Source of the DNA: CBDDGJ01 sp965227805
GTDB lineage: Bacteria > Pseudomonadota > Alphaproteobacteria > RS24
Direction: 5' to 3'
DNA length: 64,000 nt
Assembly: GCA_965227805.1 (NCBI GenBank)
Contig: CBDDGJ010000001.1
Coordinates: forward strand, 138,438-202,437
The translations under genes and the position numbers were made by a program. The notes under the pieces are model-generated. The model saw nothing but the letters and a program-made list of their open reading frames with translations, ran no database searches and was not told the DNA's origin. Shown piece after piece: positions 1 through 10,000 of the stretch (positions within the stretch are counted from its first letter, which is position 1; each line of letters opens with the position of its first letter).

Positions 1-1
1 C

Positions 2-382
2 TATAATATCAAGTCCATAGATGTGATTGAAACACTGGCAAAATGCTTCGCCAAACACGGCGTGCCTGAGCATATCAGGTCGGATAATGGTAGCGAATTT
101 ACCAGCACCGATATAAAGCGTTTCTTGCGTAATGTGGGCACCGAAACGCTTTATATCACCCCAGGCTCGCCATGGGAGAATGGATATAACGAGCGTTTCA
201 ACGGTACATTGAGAAATGAAATCCTAAACGCAAACTGGTTTCAAACCACACAGCAAGCCCAAGCCACAATCAATTGCTGGGTCAAAGAATATAACCATAT
301 CCGCCCGCATCAAGGCTTGGGAATGAAGCAACAAATACCCCAAACTACGACCCTAAAATTGGCTCAAACAAACGGGGATTGA
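2..382 (+). CDS. IS3-family transposase OrfB, 5' end outside window
   Basis: This is the C-terminal part of a DDE integrase-type transposase. The frame is open from the window edge, so the start lies upstream. RSDNGSEF carries the second catalytic Asp and SPWENGYNERFNG the catalytic Glu of the rve core. The first roughly 85 residues closely match the OrfB at 31480-32277, then the C-terminus diverges, so it is a related but different IS. It is probably part of an element whose left portion is outside the window. Confidence 0.9.
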   Translation, partial: YNIKSIDVIETLAKCFAKHGVPEHIRSDNGSEFTSTDIKRFLRNVGTETLYITPGSPWENGYNERFNGTLRNEILNANWFQTTQQAQATINCWVKEYNHIRPHQGLGMKQQIPQTTTLKLAQTNGD

Positions 383-440
383 CAAGGTCAGCCGCATAAT
401 TAATTATTAGCAATTCATGACACCACCAAACAGGAGAAAA

Positions 441-1115
441 ATGAATAAATTTGCACAACGAATCAGCGCGTATCTAATCGCTTTATGGAGTCTATGTTTT
501 TGGGGCATTTCTAACGCAACGGCAAGCGAATGCCTGAATGGGTACAAGCCTGCCCCAAAAAAGCTCGAAAAATTTATAGAGAGACATATTGGTAGACAGA
601 ATTTATTCAGTATCAATTATAAATATTTAGGCTTAACTTCTCGCAACTGTCCTCATTATGACGGAAGTAAATGTAAACCAAAATCATGGGGTAACTATGG
701 AAGAAACCTATTTCACTATCCAAAAATTGATGGTTTATATTCTATTTTACCATCTGAATATGGAGAAATATTCTCTATTGGCAAGGTGCTGGATGGTCAT
801 TATTTTTTAGAGGATGTCAAAAGAGCAATTGAAGACCAGCTTGGATTAAAACCTGATGAGAACGCGATGTTTCAACCAGACGATCCTTTTTACTATTACA
901 TTGGAAATGGAGGAAGAATGAAACTTAAGATATTTGATACATACATTTCAATGTCAATTAATATTAACTTTCCAAGAGAGCGTAGAGCAAACTCATCTCG
1001 TACTGTCATTGAGTATCAAATAAAACATGAAAGATATTCGGTTACATCTTGCATTAAAAGAGAGGAATCAAATAAACGAGCAAAAGATAAAGGAAAATCT
1101 CTAAAATTAGATTGA
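441..1115 (+). CDS. Hypothetical secreted protein, 224 aa
   Basis: I do not recognise the family. The chosen ATG has AGGAG five bases upstream, whereas an in-frame ATG at 417 has no comparable site. The first 30 residues form a Sec signal peptide: basic start, a hydrophobic stretch including LIALWSLCFWGI, and a likely cleavage after NATA-S. The mature part has several Cys (positions consistent with disulfides), is rich in Lys/Tyr, and ends in a highly charged tail. A second small secreted protein follows 34 bases downstream in the same direction, so the two may form an operon. Both lie between IS fragments and are AT-rich, which suggests acquired DNA. Confidence 0.6.
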   Translation: MNKFAQRISAYLIALWSLCFWGISNATASECLNGYKPAPKKLEKFIERHIGRQNLFSINYKYLGLTSRNCPHYDGSKCKPKSWGNYGRNLFHYPKIDGLYSILPSEYGEIFSIGKVLDGHYFLEDVKRAIEDQLGLKPDENAMFQPDDPFYYYIGNGGRMKLKIFDTYISMSININFPRERRANSSRTVIEYQIKHERYSVTSCIKREESNKRAKDKGKSLKLD

Positions 1116-1149
1116 TTGAGTAATTTTTTTAATAAATCAGAGGCAAACC

Positions 1150-1353
1150 ATGAAAAAGATAATCTTAATACTGTTGTTAGCTATGTCATCCAGCTCATTT
1201 GCTTCAATGTCATATGAATGTTGGCGCTATGTTAAAGGTAAGCCCCAAGGATATGTCACCGTATCAGCTGATTCAAAATCGGAGGCAGAAAAAAAGGCTT
1301 ATCAAAAATTCAAGGATATTGGAAAAAAATTTGAAAATATAGAATGTAAATAA
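1150..1353 (+). CDS. Small secreted hypothetical protein, 67 aa
   Basis: A short protein with a clear signal peptide (MKKIILILLLAMSSSSFAS, cleavage near SFA-S) and a mature part of only about 48 residues containing two Cys that could form one disulfide. An AGAGG ribosome site lies eight bases before the ATG. The mature region (YECWRYVKGKPQGYVTVSA, then a Lys/Glu-rich helix) resembles small periplasmic proteins of unknown function. It lies just downstream of the other secreted protein and may be its partner. Confidence 0.55.
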   Translation: MKKIILILLLAMSSSSFASMSYECWRYVKGKPQGYVTVSADSKSEAEKKAYQKFKDIGKKFENIECK

Positions 1354-1491
1354 ATTATTACGTGCTTAAGCAGAAATTGCTCTTAAGTAACACACCCATA
1401 ACCCTTTGAAAATAAAGGATTGAACAGACCCTAGGATTGTAGACACTTTACTTGGTAAATATGGAAGTAAAGAAGTAAAGGAGATATACAA

Positions 1492-1662
1492 ATGCCAAAG
1501 GGAATTCGGTATTCAGAAGAGTTCAAACGTGATACGGTTTCGCAGGTTATTGATCGCGGTTACAGCGTTCAGGAGGTTGCGGACAGGCTCGGAATCACCT
1601 CATATGTAACATTACGCCATAAGCATGCTGCTAAATTTTATCTCACAATAAATACCTTCTGA
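1492..1662 (+). pseudogene. IS3-family OrfA fragment, N-terminal part only
   Basis: The reading frame starts MPKGIRYSEEFKRDTVSQVI and continues with a helix-turn-helix (YSVQEVADRLGIT), a typical IS3-group OrfA N-terminus. After about 36 residues the similarity ends and the frame runs into unrelated sequence before TGA. It is preceded by a good Shine-Dalgarno sequence (AAAGGAGATATACAA). It belongs to a different IS from the two other IS3 types in the window. Only the first third of OrfA remains, so it is a relic. Confidence 0.75.
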
Positions 1663-1702
1663 AAACTCACGCGTCACTATATAGAAGATAAACTTAATCT
1701 TA

Positions 1703-1757
1703 TTAGAAAAGCCAGTTATCTACGCTATATAATGGCTTCGAAACCTGGCTTTTCTAA
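1703..1757. repeat. 13-bp perfect inverted repeat
   Basis: TTAGAAAAGCCAG (1703-1715) and CTGGCTTTTCTAA (1745-1757) are exact inverted copies separated by 29 bases. It could be a hairpin or terminator-like structure, or a leftover from an element end. It sits upstream of the disrupted tpsB region. Confidence 0.7.
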
Positions 1758-1861
1758 AAACCTATTTGTTACCTTTTTTACAACTTTTTTATGAGTTTCC
1801 AGCTATAGTTTATATACACCTATGAAAAGTGTTACCCCAACTTACCTACGTTCAAGCGCCA

Positions 1862-2185
1862 CTATGGCTGGTTTGCTGGGCATTGCACAACCCGTATGCC
1901 CCTTGACAAAAGCCAATTCCAGTTACAATTTATATTTCGCATACGCGAGTAATCCTTATACACCTGACGCAAATACAAAAAACACAAACCAAAACCCCAT
2001 CTCTTATGGGTATGCGTCAACCGTAACAACCAATCAGCAATCTCGGTATTCTCATCACTCAGGCGAGCCTGATAACGATAGCATGTCTGTGATATGGAAA
2101 AGGTGGCACACGCAAGCCGAATACTCACGCTTCTCTCGTTTGCTGCCCATTTCGCTATCTCTTTGCGAAGCGAAGGGCTTACCAC
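1862..2185 (-). pseudogene. IS3-family OrfB, 3'-truncated
   Basis: The first 73 residues match the complete OrfB at 62597-63451 up to GFGLCFLYLR. The frame then enters foreign DNA at 1967 and adds 34 unrelated residues. The whole DDE catalytic core is missing, so no active transposase is made. It overlaps OrfA by seven bases, as in the complete copy. Confidence 0.85.
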
Positions 2186-2514
2186 TTTTTTCCAAGAGCT
2201 TCCTTCAGCAAATCATTCTGCATGCTCATCTCAGCATACATCCGCTTCAGGCGATGGTTTTCATCCGCCATGGCTTTCATCTGGGAAATCATCGACGCAT
2301 CCATCCCGCCATATTTGCTCCGCCATTTGTAAAAGCTTGCGCTACTCATGCCATGCGCGCGGCACAGTTCAGAAACAGGAACGCCTTGCTCCGCCTGTTT
2401 CAATATCTGCATAATCTGTGTCTCACTAAATCGTTTCTGTTTCATCGTAAATCTCCTTCGCTAAACGATAGAAAATTCTACTGCAAAACACTACTAATTT
2501 ATGGGGGGATTACC
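1967..2514 (-). mobile_element. Truncated IS3-family element (same IS as 62268-63470)
   Basis: The sequence matches the complete copy at 62268-63470 in reverse orientation from its left terminus (GGTAATCCCCCC read on the minus strand, ending at 2514) through orfA and about a quarter of orfB. Identity stops abruptly at 1967. The right half and right inverted repeat are gone, together with whatever lay on that side. The left terminus abuts the interior of tpsB, so this insertion and a following deletion explain the loss of the tpsB 5' end. Confidence 0.88.
2179..2445 (-). CDS. IS3-family OrfA (in truncated IS)
   Basis: This 88-residue protein starts MKQKRFSETQIMQILKQAEQ and has a helix-turn-helix (SELCRAHGMSSASFYKWRSK) followed by a leucine-zipper-like helix, the usual OrfA layout. 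It is nearly identical to the OrfA at 62337-62603 (for example VPVSE against VSVSE). The partner OrfB is truncated, so this copy cannot transpose unaided. Confidence 0.85.
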   Translation of the reverse strand: MKQKRFSETQIMQILKQAEQGVPVSELCRAHGMSSASFYKWRSKYGGMDASMISQMKAMADENHRLKRMYAEMSMQNDLLKEALGKKW

Positions 2515-3976
2515 ATTTGTGCGGGAAGATATAGCGGCCATTACGATGGAATTTTCTAAGCGCTGTTTATCGCTTGTAGATATCAACCAGCTATTGGAAA
2601 AAATAACCTATATTTATGTTGAGGCTGGCTATATTTTGGCACGCGCTTATTTGCCTGAGCAGGATTTATCGCAAAAAACCTTGAAGATTTTGGTTGTTGA
2701 AGGGTCACTGGAGAAAATTGAAAGTGATAAGGAACAGGGGGACTTTTCATTGCAAAAGAAAATGGCTTTTCCGGGACTTATCAATAAACCGGTAAATTTA
2801 CGCGATATTGAACAGGGGTTAGATCAGATAAATCGCTTAGGCCGAAATAATATGCAGACGGATTTTCATCCTGGAACACAAAGCGGACAAACCATTTTAT
2901 ATCTTAAAAACCAACCCCAATCACCATGGCAGATAAATTATACAACCGATAATAAGGGTAGTGAGTCGACGGGCGAAACGCAGGCAAGTCTATCATTTAT
3001 CTATGACGATCCGATAGGACTTAATGATCAATTATCATTATCCTATCAAAGGGGGCTTGCAGATGATGCGTTTGATTTTGATAATGACGACATATATAGC
3101 CAATATGGTTCGTTTACCTATTCTGTACCCTATGGGTATTGGCTTTATACGTTAAGCGCGAGCCGTAGTAATTATGAGTCGGAAGTTGAAGGCAGCACCG
3201 AAATAATCAAAACACATGGTAATTCGCGTAATAGCACGCTTACCGCTGCACGGGTTTTATTTCGTGATCAGCTATCAAAAACTACCTTATCTGGTAATTT
3301 ATCATATAGTGCAAATGAAAGCTATGTGGCAGGGGAATTGCTTGAGACATCAAGTCGCAAATTATCTGTGGGTGAAATGAGCTTGTCGCATACGCATCGT
3401 TTTGGCAATGCATCTACATCTTTTTCACTTACATATCATCAAGGTTTAGATATATTTGATGCCTTTGACGATGATGCAGCCGATGCAGGGTCACCGAAAG
3501 GACAATTCACAAAATTTACGAGTGATATAAGTTATCGTTACCCGTTTATATTTTCTTGCTGTCAGCTGTCTTATAGTGGTCGGTTACATCTACAGGCTTC
3601 GGATGATTTGCTTTTTTCTTCCGAACAGGTTTTTATTGGGGGCGCGTCTTCTGTTCGTGGCACGGATATGATTTCTTTTGCGGGTAATCGTGGTGGTTAT
3701 ATTCAAAATGAGCTTTCATTAGGCATGAATGGTGGTGAGGGGTTATGGGGTAAGTTTATGCAAGGCGTTAGTTTATTTATGACGGCTGATTTCGGTCACA
3801 TTGCTGAACAAAAAATATATGATATTGAAAGTGATGATATGGGCAGTTTAGGGATTGGCGCCCGCGGCGGGTGGGGGTTTATTTCCTATGATATTTATTA
3901 TGCTGATTTAGTTTATGTTACTTCGGATTTGCCTACGAAAGGCGTTTTTTCGGGAAGTTTTTCTTTTTCGTTTTAA
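2515..3976 (+). pseudogene. TpsB/FhaC/ShlB-type outer-membrane transporter, 5'-truncated by IS
   Basis: The product would be the pore that exports the TpsA partner across the outer membrane. Readable domains: the second half of POTRA1 (GYILARAYLPEQDLSQKTLK, VVEGSLEKIE), POTRA2, then a ShlB-type 16-strand barrel with the VRG motif (GGASSVRGTD) and a terminal Phe (SFSFSF). The signal peptide, the N-terminal plug helix and the first half of POTRA1 are missing. The frame begins inside the IS terminus (an ATG at 2501 gives five IS-derived residues), so any product lacks a signal peptide and should not reach the outer membrane. About 100 N-terminal residues appear lost compared with the family. The partner gene tpsA starts 121 bases downstream. 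Confidence 0.9.
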
Positions 3977-4097
3977 TTGACTTTTTGGTTGCATTTTACA
4001 ATTATTCTAATAGGGTATTAAATTATCTTATCTGTAAAGAGGAATATGAAATAGGCATGTAAAAGATAAATTTGCATAAATATGGGAGGAGAGAACC

Positions 4098-7000
4098 ATG
4101 CATTTTGTGCGTCGTTATATTTTGTTTCGTAGATACAAGACAAACAGTCTAAGTTTTTTCAAGCGTTTTTTACGTCTCTCCTTTTTTATGTCCTATTTTA
4201 TAAGAGCTGCCCAGCGCTTTTTGAGTGTTGCTTTAAGTTTTGTTCTTGCGTTTTATCCTTTTTCTGTTCAAGCAGCTGAGATTAAGGCGGCGCAGGGTTC
4301 AGTTGCCCCAACGGTATATCAGGCACCCAATGGTGTTGCGATGGTTGATATTGTTGCGCCGAATTCTGCGGGTGTATCGCATAATAAATATGAGCAGTTT
4401 AATATTGGGCCTTCGGGCGTTATTTTGAATAATAGTACGGCGGAGGTTTCGCAGTCTCGCTTAGGGGGGCTTATTGGGGGCAATCGCAATTTAAACAATA
4501 ACGAAACAGCACGTATCATTCTTAATGAAGTTACGTCGTCTAATCGTTCGCTTTTGCAAGGTGCAGCAGAGATACATGGGCGTAGTGCGGAATTTATTCT
4601 GGCGAACCCTTATGGCATAACCTGTAATGGGTGTGGTTTTATCAATACGCCGCAGGTGACATTGACGTCGGGTGTGCCGCAATTTAACGCGGATGGCTCT
4701 TTACATGGGTTTAATGTGCGCGGCGGTGATATTTTATTTGGTGAACGGGGCGCTTATCTTTCTGAGGCAGATGTTTTTAATATTGTAACCCATCGTGTTC
4801 GTATTGATGGTCCGCTATATGTTGGTGAGGGGTCGCTTGATATAGCAACGGGGCCGATGGCTTGGGCGTATAATACAGGGCTAATTACGCCTTATGAATC
4901 GCAAACAGGTGAAGATGTGCCCTCTTATGCGATTGATTCCAGCCTTCTGGGTGGTATGTATGCGGGGCGCATTCGTCTGATTTCCACACAAGCCGGCGCG
5001 GGCGTTCGGCTTCGGGGTGATGTAGCGAGCACAACGGATGGCATGATGTTAAGTGCTGATGGCAAACTTGTTCTTAATCGGGTGCAGTCGCAAAAAGGGC
5101 TTGATGTTGCGTCTCACGCTTCATCTGTAGAGTTTCATGACGTTGCTTATGCCCAAGAAGATGTAGCTGTTGATGCACAAACCGATATTACGTTAGGGCA
5201 AGCAGCCATACTTGCTTCACAAGCCGATGTCTCCCTTGATGCCGGTTCAGATGTTCGTCTTGCTGATGGTAGTTTAATTGTTTCAGGGATGGCTGCTGAT
5301 GGTGGTCGCGATGCGCAAAGCGACATTGCTATTTCTGCCACCCAGCTTGAAAGCACAGGAACGGGTCAAGTTGATGCAGCCGATGAGCTACATATAACCG
5401 CGCAAAAGATAGATATATCACGGTCTGCCGATGCGGCTGATGGTGGTGATGGGCTGTCTTCCCGCGGGGATATGGTGTTAGAGGTAAACCAGATTGAGGC
5501 AAACAATAATCGTATTCTCTCTTATCGGGATATTCGCTTAAGCGGTTTGGGGGATATAAAACTTGTAAGTGGCACAATGATTGCCGGTGGGGATATGCAG
5601 ATTACAAGTGATGCGAGTTTGGATAATGCGATGTCGCTTCTAGCTTATAATGCTTTATCTGTTGAAACAGGAACAGTCACCAACACAGGTGCGATTGCGT
5701 CTTATGGTGGTTTGTCTTTGGGCTCTGGTGATGCGGTTCTAAATGGGTTTGAGAATAGCGGGCAGCTTTATGCTTATGATAGTGATATCACGATTGATGC
5801 ATCAGATTTTACCAATGCGGGCGGAGAGCTGCGCAGCATTGGAACGGGTGATATTACGGTTGATGCGGAACGCTTTACCAATAACTCAGGCACAGTTTCA
5901 GCCGCCGGTGATCTAACACTTACGGGTGGTGAGTTTAGCAATATTGTCGACGATGCAAACAGCCTCATTCTCTCGGGCGGGGATATGGCTTTGTCTTTTG
6001 CGGGGGATGTGTTTAGCAATGCGGGTTATCTTGTCTCAAGTGGAGGATTTACCCTTACCCAGGCAGGTGATGTTACGAATAGCGGGATTATCCAGGCGCA
6101 AGGTGATATTGGCTTTGGTAGTGATGCGGCTTATCTGTCTGGCTTTAGCCAGTCTGGCATGATTAAGTCTATTGATGGTGGTGTCTCGGTTTATGCTGAT
6201 GGCTTTGTTAGTGATGCTGAGAGCCAGCTGATTGGCACCGGTGATGTTGCTGTTTCTGTTACAGATACTGGTAATGTTACCCAGGACGGGACTTTTATAT
6301 CACAGCAGGGTGATATTGGCTTTACAGGTGGTGGGTCTTGGACGGGTGATGGTCTGATACAGGCTGTTGCGGGCGGCATTGATATAAATGGCTTTGATAG
6401 CTTTGGTGGCGCGGCGCGTTTGGTTGGTCATAGTGATGTTGTAATTGCTGTAGATGGTGCACTTAGCCTTGACGCGGGCGGGTTTATCGCCACACAAAAT
6501 ATAGTGGATGAAGCAACAGGCGCGGTGCTATCTTCTTCTGGTGGGGTTACTCTTTCGGGTAACGTTTTATCCATTGGGGGGCAGCTTACCGCGCAAGGGG
6601 GTGGTGTTGGTCTAACCGCGTCAGATGACCTCTCTATTTTTGACACGTCTTCGGTTTTTGCGGCTTCTGGTCTTGATATTATATCTGGTGGTGATTTTGC
6701 CACTGCGGGTCGTGTGCAATCACAAGGTGGCCTGTCCATTGCGTCTAGTGGCAATATCACCCAAAGCGGCACGGTGCTCTCATATGCGTCTGATAGTGTT
6801 TTAAGCCTTGAAGCTGGTTCATTGAGCAATACAGGTGCTATTGCGTCTTATGGTGGTTTGTCTTTGGGCTCTGGTGATGCGGTTCTAAATGGGTTTGAGA
6901 ATAGTGGCCAGCTTTATGCTTATGATAGTGATATCACGATTGATGCATCAGATTTTACCAATGCGGGCGGTGAGCTGCGCAGCATTGGAACGGGTGATAT

Positions 7001-10000
7001 TACGGTTGATGCGGAACGCTTTACCAATAACTCAGGCACAGTTTCAGCGGCGGGTGATCTAACACTTACGGGTGGTGAGTTTAGCAATATTGTCGACGAT
7101 GCAAACAGCCTCATTCTCTCGGGCGGGGATATGGCTTTGTCTTTTGCGGGGGATGTGTTTAGCAATGCGGGTTATCTTGTCTCAAGTGGAGGATTTACCC
7201 TTACCCAGGCAGGTGATGTTACGAATAGCGGGATTATCCAGGCGCAAGGTGATATTGGCTTTGGTAGTGATGCGGCTTATCTGTCTGGCTTTAGCCAGTC
7301 TGGCATGATTAAGTCTATTGATGGTGGTGTCTCGGTTTATGCTGATGGCTTTGTTAGTGATGCTGAGAGCCAGCTGATTGGCACCGGTGATGTTGCTATT
7401 AGCGTATTGGGTGATGTTGATAATAATGGTGCGCTTGCTTCATTTGATGGTGATATTGGCTTTACAGGTGCTGGGTCTTGGACGGGTGATGGTCTGATAC
7501 AGGCTGTTGCGGGGGGCATTGATATAAATGGCTTTGATAGCTTTGGTGGTGCGGCGCGTTTGGTTGGTCATGGCGATGTTGAGGTTGCTGTAGATGGTGC
7601 ACTTAGCCTTGACGCGGGCGGGTTTATTGCCACACAAAATATAGTGGATGCAGCAGGTGATACCATTGTTTCTGGTGGGGTTACTCTTTCGGGTGAGGTT
7701 TTATCTATTGCGGGTCAGCTTACCGCGCAAGGGGGTGGTGTTGGTCTAACCGCGTCAGATGACCTCTCTATTTTTGACACGTCTTCGGTTTTTGCGGCTT
7801 CTGGTCTTGATATTATATCTGGTGGTGATTTTGCCACTGCGGGTCGTGTGCAATCACAAGGTGGCCTGTCCATTGCGTCTAGTGGCAATATCACCCAAAG
7901 CGGCACGGTGCTCTCATATGCGTCTGATAGTGTTTTAAGCCTTGAAGCTGGTTCATTGAGCAATACAGGTGCTATTGCGTCTTATGGTGGTTTGTCTTTG
8001 GGCTCTGGTGATGCGGTTCTAAATGGGTTTGAGAATAGTGGCCAGCTTTATGCTTATGATAGTGATATCACGATTGATGCATCAGATTTTACCAATGCGG
8101 GCGGTGAGCTGCGCAGCATTGGAACGGGTGATATTACGGTTGATGCGGAACGCTTTACCAATAACTCAGGCACAGTTTCAGCGGCGGGTGATCTAACACT
8201 TACGGGTGGTGAGTTTAGCAATATTGTCGACGATGCAAACAGCCTCATTCTCTCGGGCGGGGATATGGCTTTGTCTTTTGCGGGGGATGTGTTTAGCAAT
8301 GCGGGTTATCTTGTCTCAAGTGGAGGATTTACCCTTACCCAGGCAGGTGATGTTACGAATAGCGGGATTATCCAGGCGCAAGGTGATATTGGCTTTGGTA
8401 GTGATGCGGCTTATCTGTCTGGCTTTAGCCAGTCTGGCATGATTAAGTCTATTGATGGTGGTGTCTCGGTTTATGCTGATGGCTTTGTTAGTGATGCTGA
8501 GAGCCAGCTGATTGGCACCGGTGATGTTGCTATTAGCGTATTGGGTGATGTTGATAATAATGGTGCGCTTGCTTCATTTGATGGTGATATTGGCTTTACA
8601 GGTGCTGGGTCTTGGACGGGTGATGGTCTGATACAGGCTGTTGCGGGGGGCATTGATATAAATGGCTTTGATAGCTTTGGTGGTGCGGCGCGTTTGGTTG
8701 GTCATGGCGATGTTGAGGTTGCTGTAGATGGTGCACTTAGCCTTGACGCGGGCGGGTTTATTGCCACACAAAATATAGTGGATGCAGCAGGTGATACCAT
8801 TGTTTCTGGTGGGGTTACTCTTTCGGGTGAGGTTTTATCTATTGCGGGTCAGCTTACCGCGCAAGGGGGTGGTGTTGGTCTAACCGCGTCAGATGACCTC
8901 TCTATTTTTGACACGTCTTCGGTTTTTGCGGCTTCTGGTCTTGATATTATATCTGGTGGTGATTTTGCCACTGCGGGTCGTGTGCAATCACAAGGTGGCC
9001 TGTCCATTGCGTCTAGTGGCAATATCACCCAAAGCGGCACGGTGCTCTCATATGCGTCTGATAGTGTTTTAAGCCTTGAAGCTGGTTCATTGAGCAATAC
9101 AGGTGCTATTGCGTCTTATGGTGGTTTGTCTTTGGGCTCTGGTGATGCGGTTCTAAATGGGTTTGAGAATAGTGGCCAGCTTTATGCTTATGATAGTGAT
9201 ATCACGATTGATGCATCAGATTTTACCAATGCGGGCGGTGAGCTGCGTAGTATAATATCAACATCTGATATATCAGATGTTGATATGCCGGATGTTACTA
9301 TTGCTAATATTATTATTAATGCAGATAGCTTTACCAATAACTCAGGCACAGTTTCAGCGGCGGGTGATCTAACACTTACGGGTGGTGAGTTTAGCAATAT
9401 TGTCGACGATGCAAACAGCCTCATTCTCTCGGGCGGGGATATGGCTTTGTCTTTTGCGGGGGATGTGTTTAGCAATGCGGGTTATCTTGTCTCAAGTGGA
9501 GGATTTACCCTTACCCAAGCAGGTGATGTTACGAATAGCGGGATTATCCAGGCGCAAGGTGATATTGGCTTTGGTAGTGATGCGGCTTATCTGTCTGGCT
9601 TTAGCCAGTCTGGCATGATTAAGTCTATTGATGGTGGTGTCTCGGTTTATGCTGATGGCTTTGTTAGTGATGCTGAGAGCCAGCTGATTGCTGCTGGTGA
9701 TGTTGCTGTTTCTGTTACAGATACTGGTAATGTTACCCAGGACGGGACTTTTATATCACAGCAGGGTGATATTGGCTTTACAGGTGCTGGGTCTTGGACG
9801 GGTGATGGTCTGATACAGGCTGTTGCGGGGGGCATTGATATAAATGGCTTTGACAGCTTTGGTGGTGCGGCGCGTTTGGTTGGTCATAGTGATGTTGTAA
9901 TTGCTGTAGATGGTGCACTTACACTTGCTGAAGGCGGGTTTATTGCCACACAAAATATAGTGGATGACGCAACAGGCGCGGTGCTATCTTCTTCTGGTGG

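Noticed and set aside
1822..2559. 245-codon plus-strand frame through the truncated IS
   Set aside because: Most of it is the antisense of IS orfA/orfB. The first 48 codons (MKSVTPTYLRSSATMAGLLG) might be a remnant of the original tpsB start, but this is too uncertain to annotate.
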